Origin: Psychromonas antarctica
GTDB taxonomy: Bacteria; Pseudomonadota; Gammaproteobacteria; Enterobacterales; Psychromonadaceae
Direction of reading: 5' to 3'
DNA length: 55,599 bases
NCBI RefSeq assembly: GCF_022267535.1
Contig: NZ_JAHNZV010000019.1
Coordinates: forward strand, 1 to 55,599
Both the position numbers and the translations under genes were made by a program. Position 1 is the first letter of the stretch. Every line of letters begins with the position of its first letter. This document shows positions 16,719-26,658 of this stretch, piece by piece. Under the pieces are notes generated by a model. It was given only the letters and a program-made list of their open reading frames with translations. It searched no databases and was not told the DNA's origin.

Positions 16719-18742
16719 TAATACCTCTCCTTTATCTGCTCTAATAATTGTTCATCAAAGCGTAGACTTTTAAGTAATTTCAAAATATTTTCTTGATGTG
16801 AATAGTTAAAATTAATCGGATGGATCCCACTAATATTGGGACTTATTCCTTTTATTTTTATTTTTAAATTAGCGTCACCTTCTGGAGTATAACCGATATC
16901 TCCTTGCAAAGTATCAAACTGGAAATTAGAAAGTAGTTGTAATGTATAGGCAAGCGCTGGATTTCCTTTACCCATCGCTTCAATAACCGTATTCTCTGGT
17001 ACTTTAATATACCCACCAGGGGGGCGAGCAAAAACCACTCCGGCTTTAATACTAGCACCCTGATCACTAAGATAAAGAGGCAAAGCACCATCCATAATCG
17101 CACTACTTTGTATTTCAGGGTATGCACTATATCGAATCACTTCACTTAAACTGATCGCTGATATATTAATAACTGTTTGGCTCGGTGGTGTTAATTTCAA
17201 ATCATCGACGTCAATTCGTCCGTCTAATAATCGCGCTTTGAGATGATCAATCACTGGTTTAAAAGCATTAAGCCGACCATCAAACTGAAGTGCCTGAATA
17301 GGTATCCCTATAAATAAATTTTCTATTTTCAACTGTTGCTGATCTTGATTGATCGTTATTCGACCTTTTTCAAACCGATAGTCCAGTTCACTATTTCCCG
17401 TAATACCATCAAATAGCACATTATTATATTCACCTGCGAGCTTATCTATAATCAAAGTGCTTTTTAATTGACCGCTATTATTGCTTGAATCATATAACAC
17501 AGCCAATTGCAGATTAATATTACCAGCCTCTACCTGCAGAGGCTCCAGTATTGGTAGGTAAGACTGTAAGGAACTGACTAAGGTTTGTGCCGATAGAGGT
17601 GAACTCGGGATCGTCAATTTTATTATTTTACCTGCAGATACAATGGAGCCTGTTAGTATTTGCTCTAAAGAAGATAAACGCCAGTCAAGCGAAAACGCTA
17701 GAGGCCTCCCTTTCGCCGTCACAGTTAACAGAACCGCCGGCAGTTTTTGTGTATCTACGCGAATACGTTGTGCCTTACCTCGCAAAACCTTTGTTTGTAA
17801 CGCACTATTGCCAATATGCAACGTTAAGGGCAACGAACTTATTTCCATTGTTGCTAAGTTAATTATCGCAGGTTGAACTAATTTAAGTCTGACACTATTC
17901 GTTTTCCAATGTTGCTGTGCAGATATTTTATAAGTGATATTTTGTAAATCACCCGCCAACTGATTTAACTTTAGCTGATTTTTTAATAGATCAATCTCTC
18001 CCTCAGCGCTCATCTTACCTTGCTCTGTTAAGTCGCCTAAGACACCTTGCCAATTTATACTAAAAACACCTTTCCACCACGCATTTAAGTCGCTGGCATA
18101 ATGCAAAGAAAGATCCTCCGCAGTATTATTTTTCAATTCAATAGGCAGATCGATAAGATGTGCTATTTTTGCCAAAGAGAAGGCACTTTCTAGCATAAAT
18201 GATTTATCTGACAGCTTTATAGTAAGCTTGGCGTTAACCCCCTCACTTTTCAGTGTAAACATAAGTGCTTGCTGGGTTTTCTTTATTAATAAACTAGATA
18301 TAAATTTATTTTTAATAAAAGCAGAAGTCAGGGTAAGTGATTTTATAGTAATGGTGGTGTCTGGAAGACGAGGCGAAAAATCAAATAACGCATTAAATTG
18401 TGAGCCGATCTGTTTATTTTTTATAACTGAAGATAAGTTGTTTTCAACCGGATTTTCGAGTGTTTGCACTTTTCCGCAATTAAAATCCCAATTTATCGCT
18501 GCAATATCAACTTTAACCTGGTTTTCTTTTTTATTAACTTGAATATTGGTAATCTGGTTTTGTGGGCAATTTAGGTTGGGTTGCAGCAATTTGATATTGG
18601 AAGTTAAAACAGGAAGCCAAGCCAGTAAAGATTTGTCTGGCAATTGGGCTGCTGCAACAGTGACGCTGTTCAGCAGCATTAAACAGCTCGCTAAGATAAC
18701 CAGATAGCGGTTTAATTTGCCGAGTAGGTTTACTTTACCCAC
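16718..18742 (-). CDS. ydbH: YdbH-family AsmA-like inner-membrane/periplasmic protein
   Basis: A TamB/YhdP/YdbH-type protein proposed to bridge the envelope and carry phospholipids between membranes. The 674 residues start with a signal anchor (about 12-32) and continue as a long periplasmic beta-rich body. A conserved C-terminal region holds GDANLKIKIKGISPN and the FNYSHQENILKLLKSLR segment. It is shorter than the E. coli protein (879 residues), so the periplasmic groove may be shorter. The GTG start overlaps the kdsD 3' end by 13 bp and ynbE follows with a 1-bp overlap, indicating tight coupling. Confidence 0.88.
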   Translation of the reverse strand: MGKVNLLGKLNRYLVILASCLMLLNSVTVAAAQLPDKSLLAWLPVLTSNIKLLQPNLNCPQNQITNIQVNKKENQVKVDIAAINWDFNCGKVQTLENPVENNLSSVIKNKQIGSQFNALFDFSPRLPDTTITIKSLTLTSAFIKNKFISSLLIKKTQQALMFTLKSEGVNAKLTIKLSDKSFMLESAFSLAKIAHLIDLPIELKNNTAEDLSLHYASDLNAWWKGVFSINWQGVLGDLTEQGKMSAEGEIDLLKNQLKLNQLAGDLQNITYKISAQQHWKTNSVRLKLVQPAIINLATMEISSLPLTLHIGNSALQTKVLRGKAQRIRVDTQKLPAVLLTVTAKGRPLAFSLDWRLSSLEQILTGSIVSAGKIIKLTIPSSPLSAQTLVSSLQSYLPILEPLQVEAGNINLQLAVLYDSSNNSGQLKSTLIIDKLAGEYNNVLFDGITGNSELDYRFEKGRITINQDQQQLKIENLFIGIPIQALQFDGRLNAFKPVIDHLKARLLDGRIDVDDLKLTPPSQTVINISAISLSEVIRYSAYPEIQSSAIMDGALPLYLSDQGASIKAGVVFARPPGGYIKVPENTVIEAMGKGNPALAYTLQLLSNFQFDTLQGDIGYTPEGDANLKIKIKGISPNISGIHPINFNYSHQENILKLLKSLRFDEQLLEQIKERY

Positions 18743-19689
18743 TCAATAATGCCATCCAATTTTTTGCCATCTTCACTGACAATTAACCACTTAATATGTT
18801 TTTCACGCATAATCTCTTCTGCTTCCGCTAAGCGTGCATTAGGCGTAATAAAACAAGGAGATCCATTCATAAGTTCACTGGCAGAACAAGCATTAATACT
18901 TTTCCCAGAAATCAAAAATCGGCGTACGTCACCGTCGGTGATAACACCTTGAAGTTCGTCATTTTTCATCACCAAAGCTAGCCCAGTACGCGTTTCGGTC
19001 ATCACCATTAATGCATCCGTTAATGATGTCTCCAGCTGTACTAAGGGTAGATTATTACTGCGCATCTCATTTTTCACAAAAGTGAGTAAACGCTTACCTA
19101 AACTTCCGCCTGGATGGAAGCGCGCAAAATCCATCGGACTAAAGTTATTATCTCGGGTTAGCGTTGAAGCGAGCGCATCACCGATGACTAAGGCTAAAGT
19201 TGTCGACGTGGTCGGCGCTAAATTATTTGGGCAGGTTTCTTTTTCGACACTGGCATCTAAAACGACATCTGAGTGTTGTGCCAGCGTAGAGTTTCGTCCA
19301 CCGGTTATGGAGATTATTTTATTACCAAAGTGCTGAATTGATGGGATGATTTTTAAGAGTTCATCGGTTTCACCACTGTAAGAGATGAGCAGCAGCAGAT
19401 CATCTTTGGTGATCATGCCTAAATCGCCATGGAAAGCTTCGCCCGGATGCATAAAAAAAGAGGGCGTGCCGAGTGAAGCGAGTGATGCTGATATTTTTCT
19501 ACCTATGTGCCCCGATTTCCCCATTCCGCAGACAATCACCCGCCCAGTGCAGTTTTTCATTAACGCTAAGGCTTGCAGGTACTCATCACCAAGTTGTTTA
19601 CTGTGAGAAACGATAGCTGCACTTTGCACTTCAAACACCGTGCGTACTTCTTTGATTAATTGCTCAGAAGATAATGAAAACGGGGTCAT
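18730..19689 (-). CDS. kdsD: Arabinose-5-phosphate isomerase (KdsD/KpsF family)
   Basis: Converts ribulose-5-phosphate to arabinose-5-phosphate, the precursor of KDO for LPS. The 319 residues contain an N-terminal SIS domain (about 35-170; GMGKSGHIGRKISASL, HPGEAFHGDLGM, ISYSGETDEL) and two CBS domains (about 205-320). Usually kdsD sits with kdsC and the lpt genes; here it heads an operon with ydbH, ynbE and ydbL, tying KDO supply to outer-membrane lipid homeostasis. It could be one of two paralogues in the genome. AAGGA precedes the ATG. Confidence 0.9.
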   Translation of the reverse strand: MTPFSLSSEQLIKEVRTVFEVQSAAIVSHSKQLGDEYLQALALMKNCTGRVIVCGMGKSGHIGRKISASLASLGTPSFFMHPGEAFHGDLGMITKDDLLLLISYSGETDELLKIIPSIQHFGNKIISITGGRNSTLAQHSDVVLDASVEKETCPNNLAPTTSTTLALVIGDALASTLTRDNNFSPMDFARFHPGGSLGKRLLTFVKNEMRSNNLPLVQLETSLTDALMVMTETRTGLALVMKNDELQGVITDGDVRRFLISGKSINACSASELMNGSPCFITPNARLAEAEEIMREKHIKWLIVSEDGKKLDGIIEWVK

Positions 19690-19743
19690 AAAAGTTCCTT
19701 AAAACGAGAGGGAAAATTAGCTTTATAGAGGTAAAAAGAAAGG

Positions 19744-19820
19744 TGGTCGGTATGAAAGGATTTGAACCTTCGACCCCTGCTCCCCCAGAGCAGTGCGCTA
19801 CCAAGCTGCGCTACATACCG
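19744..19820 (-). tRNA. tRNA-Pro (anticodon GGG)
   Basis: 77 nt on the minus strand including encoded CCA. The acceptor CGGTATG pairs with CATACCG, the anticodon stem CTGCT/AGCAG holds loop CTGGGGG (anticodon GGG) and the T loop is GGTTCAAATCC. It is a single gene upstream of kdsD. Confidence 0.95.
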
Positions 19821-20041
19821 ATTATTGTGTCAGTCTAATAATTTATGACTGATATGCAACATAAAATTAATCAAAAACAGAAAAAATTTACTTTTTTGCT
19901 GTTTAATCGTTTAATACTTGTCCATTATGGATTGAGCATTCGTTTTTGGGCTCACTTTATAACCAACCTGTACCTTACGCCCCAGCCACCGTCAGAACAC
20001 ATTTTCATATTCTGCGTATTGCCCTTCTTTTTCCAATCAGT

Positions 20042-20070
20042 AAAAAAATACCCACTTAAGTGGGTATTTT
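20042..20070 (-). terminator. Intrinsic terminator of fabV
   Basis: A perfect palindrome with core TACCCACTTAAGTGGGTA (20049-20066), extended by AAAA/TTTT on each side and followed on the minus strand by TTTTTTTA. It lies about 20 bp past the fabV stop and could also stop plus-strand transcription. The preceding 19821-20041 stretch shows no gene. Confidence 0.88.
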
Positions 20071-20091
20071 ACAGAATACAACGGTCAGTGA

Positions 20092-21294
20092 TTAAACAAC
20101 AAGACAATCAAATTCAACTAAAGTATCAACATCGGCTTCGTAATCGATGCCTTCAATAGCAAATCCGAACAGTTGTAAAAACTCTTCTTTATATTCTTTG
20201 TAATCGGTTAACGCAAATAGGTTTTCAGTGGTAATTGTCGGCCACAGATCTTTACAAGCTTGTTGCACATCATCACGTAATTCCCAATCATCTAAACGTA
20301 GACGTCGCGCTTCATCAGTCGTCGCGACGCTGCCATCTTCTTTATATAACTGCGTGGTAAAGAGACGGTAAATCTGCGCCATACAGCTCTCATGAAGGCC
20401 TTTCTCTTTCATTATTTTAAATACCATAGAGATATACAGGGGCATAACAGGAATCGCAGCGCTGGCTTGTGTTACCACACTTTTTTGTACAGAAACATAA
20501 GCTTCACCATTGAGTGGGGCAAGTTGTGCTTGAATAGCCGTTGATGCACGATCCAGATCGATTTTTGCCTGACCTAATGCGCCATCCCAGTATATTGGCC
20601 AAGTTAACTCAGTGCCGATATAAGAGTAAGCAACGGTTTTAACACCTTGCGCTAATACGCCAGCTTCGCCTAACGCACTTAACCACAACTCCCAATCTTG
20701 TCCGCCCATTACCGTAACTGTATCGGCAACTTCATCTGCAGTTGCAGGCTCAACAGAGGCTTCAATAATACAATCTTTATTGGTATCAATTGCAGTAGAG
20801 ACATAAGTTTGCCCAATCGGTTTCAGGCTTGAGCGAATAACTTCACCCGTATCAGGCAGTTTACGAACAGGCGCAGCGACAGAGTAGATAATCGCATCAA
20901 TTTGACCAAGATCTTCTTTAATTAACTCAATGACTTTGGCTTTAGTTTCATGTGAAAAAGCATCTGCATTGATGCTTTTTGCGTATAAACCATCTGCCTT
21001 TACTTGTTTCTCAAATGCAGCGCTGTTGTACCAACCTGCAGATCCAGGTTTACGATCTGTCGCTGGTTTTTCAAAAAACACGCCAATCGTTGCCGCATCG
21101 GATCCGTATGCCGCAGCGATACGCGAAGACATACCGTAACCTGCAGAAGAGCCAATCACTAATACACGTTTGGGGCCATTTTTTATTTTGCCCTGTTTTT
21201 TAGTATATTCAATTTGTGCTTGAATGTTCTTTTCACAGCCCACTGGATGAGTGGTTGTACAAATAAAGCCACGAGTTTTTGGTTTAATTATCAT
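20092..21294 (-). CDS. fabV: Enoyl-ACP/trans-2-enoyl-CoA reductase FabV
   Basis: NADH-dependent reductase catalysing the last step of each fatty-acid elongation cycle; FabV enzymes are relatively insensitive to triclosan. The 400 residues from the ATG at 21294 begin [20 protein letters not shown], the usual FabV start. Ten extra in-frame residues upstream (from 21324) lack family support. The NADH-binding loop is [21 protein letters not shown], and the catalytic Tyr-(8)-Lys motif [10 protein letters not shown] identifies FabV rather than FabI. A strong terminator follows. Confidence 0.96.
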   Translation of the reverse strand: MIIKPKTRGFICTTTHPVGCEKNIQAQIEYTKKQGKIKNGPKRVLVIGSSAGYGMSSRIAAAYGSDAATIGVFFEKPATDRKPGSAGWYNSAAFEKQVKADGLYAKSINADAFSHETKAKVIELIKEDLGQIDAIIYSVAAPVRKLPDTGEVIRSSLKPIGQTYVSTAIDTNKDCIIEASVEPATADEVADTVTVMGGQDWELWLSALGEAGVLAQGVKTVAYSYIGTELTWPIYWDGALGQAKIDLDRASTAIQAQLAPLNGEAYVSVQKSVVTQASAAIPVMPLYISMVFKIMKEKGLHESCMAQIYRLFTTQLYKEDGSVATTDEARRLRLDDWELRDDVQQACKDLWPTITTENLFALTDYKEYKEEFLQLFGFAIEGIDYEADVDTLVEFDCLVV

Positions 21295-21404
21295 AATGTA
21301 AGCTCTTTTTTTGATTAATTTCAAATCAGTTAGTCGAATATATTTTGCTATTGGGCCGTAATATACACTGTTTTTCTAGCTGCTCAAAATGAGGTGAGGG
21401 CGAG

Positions 21405-22610
21405 TTAACGTTTATGCAGCAGTTTTGGCAACTCACCAGTTAACCCCATCGCCTGCTTGATAAACTGTTTTTTAAGCGGATTGACTTTATCTGTAAATAA
21501 TAAAGCGAGATCACGAACTCCTTTTTGCAACGGATTAGCACCTTGGAATAACTGCTTTAACAACTCCATCGAGGCGATCATCTGCATTGCTTCGGTTTTT
21601 CTCCAGCGTTCAAAAAAACGCAAATTCGTATATAAACCAATGTCTTTATCTGCTTGTATATTTTCTAAGATGGTTTGGCTTAAGCTAAGCGCATCAAGTA
21701 AACCAAGGTTGACCCCCTGCCCTGCGAGTGGATGAATCGTATGTGCGGCATCACCGATTAAAGCGATACGATGTTTCGCAAAATCTCGCGCATAACGCAT
21801 TTTCAAAGGAAAACTGTGACGTTCACTGTGCAATTCACAGTGACCTAGACGGTTATCAAAGGTGCGCGTTAATTGCCTCTCAAATTCAAGTTTAGATAGT
21901 TTTTTTAACTGCTCGGCTTTGTCTGGGGAGACAGACCAAACAATTGAGCTGAGATTTTTTTCAAACAGGGGTAAAAAGGCTAATGGGCCATCTGGGGTAA
22001 ATATTTGTCTGGCACAATTATCATGGGCCAGTTCAGTTGTAACAGTCGCAACTACAGCGTGATGGTTGTAATCCCACTGTGTTAAAGGAATATCAACCTG
22101 ATTGCGTAGCGCTGAATTGGCACCGTCCGCACCGACCACCAGCTTAGAGGTTAGCATTTTAGTACTTTTTAAAGTAATCCAGGCTTCGCCTTCGCCAACC
22201 GCGATTTGGCTTAATTGATCAGGGGCATAGAAAGTCACGTTGTGTTGCTTCTGAACCGCTTGTAATAATACAGCTTGGATCTGCACATTTTCGATAATAT
22301 ATCCCAGCTCAGTGCAGTCAACCTGCTGTGCACTAAAATTGATTTTCCCAAAACTGTCCTTTTCCCAAACCTGCATACTGCTATAAGGGGTAATGCGATC
22401 ACTATCAAGATGTTGCCAAATATTTAAACGTTCAAAAATAGCGCGACTTGCATAACTTATTGCGCTCATTCGACTGGCGGGCTTGTGTGTCAGTTCAGCG
22501 GGATCGCTGTTTTCAATCAACGCAATGGATAATGGACTATCAGCCAAACTGGCGGCTAATGTTAAACCGACCATTCCCCCGCCAATAATAGTTAAATCAT
22601 ATGATTGCAT
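21405..22610 (-). CDS. ubiI: 2-octaprenylphenol 5-hydroxylase (UbiI/VisC)
   Basis: FAD-dependent aromatic hydroxylase of ubiquinone biosynthesis, acting at C5 of the ring. The 401 residues contain the N-terminal dinucleotide-binding fold (IIGGGMVGLTLAASL), the middle motif VVGADGANSALR and the second FAD motif RIALIGDAAHTIHPLAGQG. Position after ubiH in ygfB-pepP-ubiH-ubiI supports UbiI; sequence alone separates UbiH, UbiI and UbiF paralogues less surely. Confidence 0.92.
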   Translation of the reverse strand: MQSYDLTIIGGGMVGLTLAASLADSPLSIALIENSDPAELTHKPASRMSAISYASRAIFERLNIWQHLDSDRITPYSSMQVWEKDSFGKINFSAQQVDCTELGYIIENVQIQAVLLQAVQKQHNVTFYAPDQLSQIAVGEGEAWITLKSTKMLTSKLVVGADGANSALRNQVDIPLTQWDYNHHAVVATVTTELAHDNCARQIFTPDGPLAFLPLFEKNLSSIVWSVSPDKAEQLKKLSKLEFERQLTRTFDNRLGHCELHSERHSFPLKMRYARDFAKHRIALIGDAAHTIHPLAGQGVNLGLLDALSLSQTILENIQADKDIGLYTNLRFFERWRKTEAMQMIASMELLKQLFQGANPLQKGVRDLALLFTDKVNPLKKQFIKQAMGLTGELPKLLHKR

Positions 22611-22671
22611 TATCTTCTAATATCCTCTTTAAATAGGCGTGCTAAATATTTTTACAAAATAACAGTTGCCG

Positions 22672-23886
22672 TTAAGGAAACAGATTAAATTGCCCTTTGG
22701 CTTGCTTAACAATAGGCACAGATAAACTCGGCAGGTGGCGCATCGCTTGTAAAGCGACATTTCGCCCGACCACCACAGGCCAACTTGTATTACTAAAAAC
22801 CCGTACGATTGAGTCGGTTAAATTAAGACTATTATGGTGATCAGAGCGGCGGGCTAACCAATATTCATTGAGCAGTTTAAAATCACCAATTTCCTGTTTA
22901 TCTTCGACTTGGCTAATTAACATAGCCAACACATAAAGATCGCGCAACCCCAAATTAAAACCTTGCCCCATGACCGGATGTAAAGCGTGTGCGGCATTAC
23001 CCAAGCAGAGCCCACGATGGGTAACTGGTTTATCGGTTTTCATCAGGCTTAAGGGGTAAACTTCACGTTTACCTACTTCATTAAAAATGCCGGCACGATA
23101 ACCAAAGGCTTGCTGCAATGCGGCTAAAAATTTTCCTTCATCAAGCGCGGCTAAACGGCCTGCATCCTTATTGTCGACAGACCATACCAAGGAATAACGA
23201 TTATCGCTTAACGGCAGCAGGGCAATGGGACCAAATTGAGTAAAGCGTTCAAAGGCTTTATTGTGATGTGCTTGAGCGCAGCGCACATTGGCGATAATTG
23301 CGCTGCAGCCATAATCAGATAATTGTGATGGAATAGCTAATAATTCACGTGTGACACTTTTTATACCGTCCGCGCCAACGCATAATCGCGCCGTTAAAGT
23401 TTGTCCATCTGCTAACTGGCAAACAACTTGCTCCGCTTGTTTCTCTATCGCGGTTAACTCACAGTTGTATAGCCGCGTCAGTTGCTTGTATTGTGATAAG
23501 CGCTTATTCAGGACTAAGCCGATATCCTGCAGCGCAATGACGACACCAAACGCTTGTGGTTTATTATCCACGAAAAGAGGGCTACGCGGTAATTCTAGCG
23601 CCCCCCAATGGCCACGATCAGAGATATGGATATCATCAATTGCTTGTGCCTTGTCTTGTAATACACTCCACAACCCCAATTCATCCAATAGTGCACAACT
23701 GCCCGCGTTTAATGCAATACAGCGCGCATCAAAACCAGGATGAATACCTTTTTTTAATCCTTCGGGATTATCATCAAGCAACGCAAGCTTTAAACTCGGA
23801 GATAAAGCTAACAGAGCATAAGCGAGTAGGCTACCGGACATACCTGCTCCGATAATAATCAGATCAAAATCTGTCTGTTTAGGCAT
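22672..23886 (-). CDS. ubiH: 2-octaprenyl-6-methoxyphenol 4-hydroxylase UbiH
   Basis: FAD mono-oxygenase of ubiquinone biosynthesis, hydroxylating C1 of the ring (older numbering C4). The 404 residues show the FAD fold IIGAGMSGSLLAYAL, then LCVGADGIKSVTREL and the GLCLGNAAHALHPVMGQGFN motif. It follows pepP by 18 bp and is paralogous to the downstream ubiI; the order matches E. coli. Confidence 0.94.
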   Translation of the reverse strand: MPKQTDFDLIIIGAGMSGSLLAYALLALSPSLKLALLDDNPEGLKKGIHPGFDARCIALNAGSCALLDELGLWSVLQDKAQAIDDIHISDRGHWGALELPRSPLFVDNKPQAFGVVIALQDIGLVLNKRLSQYKQLTRLYNCELTAIEKQAEQVVCQLADGQTLTARLCVGADGIKSVTRELLAIPSQLSDYGCSAIIANVRCAQAHHNKAFERFTQFGPIALLPLSDNRYSLVWSVDNKDAGRLAALDEGKFLAALQQAFGYRAGIFNEVGKREVYPLSLMKTDKPVTHRGLCLGNAAHALHPVMGQGFNLGLRDLYVLAMLISQVEDKQEIGDFKLLNEYWLARRSDHHNSLNLTDSIVRVFSNTSWPVVVGRNVALQAMRHLPSLSVPIVKQAKGQFNLFP

Positions 23887-23904
23887 GATTTTTTGTATTT
23901 CCCA

Positions 23905-25209
23905 TTAACGACTTGATCTCATTAACGCTTCGATCTCGTTAATGCTTTTAGGTACATCAGCACTCAAGACTTCAGCACCAAATTCAGTCACTAACACATC
24001 ATCTTCAATACGGATCCCTATCTTTTTCCAACGATCCTCTACATTGGCTGAAGCACTGATATACAAACCAGGCTCAATGGTCACCACCATACCAGCTTGT
24101 AATAACCGCGGATGTTCAGGTGTGCCACTATCCCCCACATCATGTACATCTAATCCCAGATAATGGCCAATTCCGTGCATATAGAAATCTTTGTAGGCTT
24201 CATCTTTTATCAACTGCTCACGCTCCCCCTGCAAAATACCTAATTCAAGCAATCCATCCACCAGCTGCTTAATCGCATTTTTATTAATATCGATTAATGC
24301 CACGCCCGGTTTGACCTGACTGATCGCACTGATTTGAGTGTCCAATACGAGTTGATATAACTTTGCTTGTGCTGCGGAGAAAACACCATTGACAGGGAAA
24401 GTACGGGAAATATCACCCGCGTATCCTTGATATTCAGCACCCGCATCAATCAGCACCAAATCACCATCGCGTAATTTTCCTCTATTTTCCGTGTAATGGA
24501 GAATACAGCCATTTTCGCCACCTGCCACAATAGAGTTATAAGCTGTATGACGGGCGCCCTGTTGAGCAAATTCATGCTCCAATTCCGCTTGTAATTGGTA
24601 TTCCCACATGCCCGCATGACATTCTTGCATCGCGCGAATATGCCCGGCGGCTGAAATTTCAGCGGCTTCGGATAATAATACAATTTCCTCTTCTGATTTA
24701 ATTAAACGCATCTCATGCAATATGGATAAATTATCGATATATCGGCTTGGCGTTGTTTGACCTTTGCGTCTACCTGCGCGTAACTCATTAATAACATTTG
24801 AGAGCATTTTATCCAGAGCGGGATCTTGGAAGATAGGAAAATAAAGCGTGCTTAAGCCGTCGAGTAATTGCGGCAAGTGTTTTTGTAATTCTTCAATCTG
24901 ATAAGCCGCATCGAAGCCGAGTTCACTCACAGCAGCGCTCTGCCCTAATCGATAACCGTGCCAAATTTCCGCACTTTTATCTTTTTTACGATTAAATAAC
25001 AGCGCTTGTTGATTACCCTTTTTATTGATTAGCAGTAAACAAGCATCGGGTTCATTAAATCCCGTTAAGTAGTAAAAATCGCTGTTTTGTCGAAAAGGAT
25101 ACTCCGTATCATTGCTACGGATTTTTTCTGAGCCAGCAGGGAAAACAGCTAAACTATTATCATCCATCTGCGCCAAAAATTGCGCGCGACGAGATTGAAA
25201 TACACTCAT
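23905..25209 (-). CDS. pepP: Xaa-Pro aminopeptidase P
   Basis: Mn-dependent peptidase releasing an N-terminal residue that precedes proline. The 434 residues include an N-terminal domain (about 1-170) and a pita-bread catalytic domain. Metal ligands are visible: Asp in LIDAGAEYQGYAGDISRTF, His in HGIGHYLGLDVHDVG, Glu in TIEPGLY and Glu in GIRIEDDVLV. It lies 22 bp downstream of ygfB and 18 bp upstream of ubiH, inside one operon. Confidence 0.97.
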   Translation of the reverse strand: MSVFQSRRAQFLAQMDDNSLAVFPAGSEKIRSNDTEYPFRQNSDFYYLTGFNEPDACLLLINKKGNQQALLFNRKKDKSAEIWHGYRLGQSAAVSELGFDAAYQIEELQKHLPQLLDGLSTLYFPIFQDPALDKMLSNVINELRAGRRKGQTTPSRYIDNLSILHEMRLIKSEEEIVLLSEAAEISAAGHIRAMQECHAGMWEYQLQAELEHEFAQQGARHTAYNSIVAGGENGCILHYTENRGKLRDGDLVLIDAGAEYQGYAGDISRTFPVNGVFSAAQAKLYQLVLDTQISAISQVKPGVALIDINKNAIKQLVDGLLELGILQGEREQLIKDEAYKDFYMHGIGHYLGLDVHDVGDSGTPEHPRLLQAGMVVTIEPGLYISASANVEDRWKKIGIRIEDDVLVTEFGAEVLSADVPKSINEIEALMRSSR

Positions 25210-25231
25210 AAAACCTCTTTTTGTTATTAAC

Positions 25232-25801
25232 TTAATGAATTGTTTTTGAAATAGTCATTGGCGGTTTGCGAGAAAAAGTATTAAAGCAGATCATGGCTCC
25301 GGCACGTAAATACTCAACGATTTCGACAAACGCAATTTCAGACTCTTCATCTTCTTGTTCAAAATCAAGTGATACTTGCGAGATATCACGAATATCACGT
25401 ATTAATTCTTGAATTTCATCAGGGGCTTGGTTCAATGCCTGCTGCACCATACCAAATCCGACTAGAAACCCTTGTGTCCATTGTGCCATTGCTTCTGCAC
25501 GCTCATCAAGTGGGACATTATCATCTGGCAGTAGTAGCTGAAACCCCAAACCATCATCGGTAAATTGATGAACGACTTGCCTATAAATAGAATCAATCAA
25601 TTTTTTTGCATTAATAGGTAACCCCATACCATCATTTACCACATTATTAAAATGTGACTGCCAACTTTGTGAATCAAGCTCAATGCCTCCACAAACAAAC
25701 CCTGATAATATGCCGTGTGTTTCCGATGCATTGGTATATAACTCAGCAGCTTCAAGTGTCTGCGTGATTTTTGTGAAACTTGGTAATGGCTCTTTACTCA
25801 T
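25232..25801 (-). CDS. ygfB: YgfB/UPF0149 family protein
   Basis: A 189-residue soluble alpha-helical protein of the UPF0149 family. Typical segments are HGILSGFVCGGIELDSQSW and the central FQLLLPDDNVPLDERAEAMAQW with GFLVGFGMVQ. The molecular role is not settled; in Pseudomonas YgfB influences gene regulation and beta-lactam tolerance. It is first in the operon with pepP-ubiH-ubiI and divergent from zapA, a conserved arrangement. Confidence 0.93.
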   Translation of the reverse strand: MSKEPLPSFTKITQTLEAAELYTNASETHGILSGFVCGGIELDSQSWQSHFNNVVNDGMGLPINAKKLIDSIYRQVVHQFTDDGLGFQLLLPDDNVPLDERAEAMAQWTQGFLVGFGMVQQALNQAPDEIQELIRDIRDISQVSLDFEQEDEESEIAFVEIVEYLRAGAMICFNTFSRKPPMTISKTIH

Positions 25802-26025
25802 TTGTATAACTCTTTTTATTAGCGGTTAATTGACTATCCCCAGCGAGTTGAAAAAGAGACTTCAATTCACTAAACGATAAAACATTCTAGCATCCTGTAG
25901 ATAGTGCTACCAGTAAGTACTTGAAAGTTGATAGCGAGATAGCTATAGTCCTTAATTGATTTTTATTTTTGAGCGCGCTAACCTTTAAGCTAGCGATTAT
26001 TCCACTCTTACTACGTAGGTTAATG

Positions 26026-26328
26026 ATGGCAAATGTTGAGATCTCAATTTTAGGACAACCTTATAAAATTGCCTGCCCAGAGGGTGAGGAACTGACGCTA
26101 CAAAATACAGTTGAACAATTTAATGAGAAATTAAAAAAAATTAAAACCTCCAGCCGAGCTTTACGTAATGAGCAGCTTATTGTAATGGCTGCATTAAATT
26201 TCTGCCACGAGCTTAATGCAGAAAAAGCTAAAAACACAAAACAGACAGAGCAGCTCAGTAAACGGATCCACATTCTGCAGGAATCAATTGAGGCTGTTTT
26301 ACAAACTGATGAGAAAAAAACGCCATAA
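26026..26328 (+). CDS. zapA: Cell division protein ZapA
   Basis: FtsZ-ring-associated protein that bundles FtsZ filaments at midcell. From the ATG at 26026 it has 100 residues: an N-terminal beta-alpha head (ISILGQPYKIACPEGEE) and a C-terminal coiled coil (about 65-98). The open frame extends upstream to 25969, but family alignment and the AGG at 26017-26019 favour 26026; the adjacent ATG 26023 is also possible. 6S RNA follows, as in E. coli. Confidence 0.95.
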   Translation: MANVEISILGQPYKIACPEGEELTLQNTVEQFNEKLKKIKTSSRALRNEQLIVMAALNFCHELNAEKAKNTKQTEQLSKRIHILQESIEAVLQTDEKKTP

Positions 26329-26423
26329 TCAACTCTTGTCTTTATTTATGAAACGATTAATCACAGAATATAAAAAAATAAATCAATAGTAAAACAAGAT
26401 AAAAAATTCACTGAAAAACCGCT

Positions 26424-26451
26424 TTGCAAATTCAAAAAACTGGGTTAAAGT
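26424..26451 (+). promoter_or_regulatory. Promoter of 6S RNA
   Basis: TTGCAA (26424-26429), a 16-bp spacer, then TAAAGT (26446-26451), placing the start near 26458, the expected 5' end of 6S RNA. Confidence 0.55.
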
Positions 26452-26457
26452 ATTTTT

Positions 26458-26638
26458 AACCCTCGGATATCCGCTCATCTTGACTACGTCCCTGAGCCGA
26501 TAAGCTTTATCCTGGTAACTTGGCTTGAATGCTATTGTGCAAGCTCGGCTCGTATCGAGAAGCCTACGGCAAACACTAAGAAACCGACTTTGACCTTCGG
26601 GTTCAAGGTCTACAGTCAATAGCGATATCCTTGGGTTA
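26458..26638 (+). ncRNA. ssrS: 6S RNA
   Basis: A global regulator that mimics an open promoter and binds sigma-70 RNA polymerase. Sequence blocks shared with E. coli 6S RNA are seen in order: CCCTGAGCCGATA in the 5' arm, then GCTCGG..CGAGAAGCCT around the apical region and GGGTTCAAGG in the 3' arm. The 5' end (CCCTCGGATATCCGCT) pairs with the 3' end (AGCGATATCCTTGGG) to form the closing stem. It lies between zapA and fthC, the classical location. Its 3' third is repeated downstream. Confidence 0.93.
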
Positions 26639-26658
26639 CTTTTTCAAACATAAAATAT

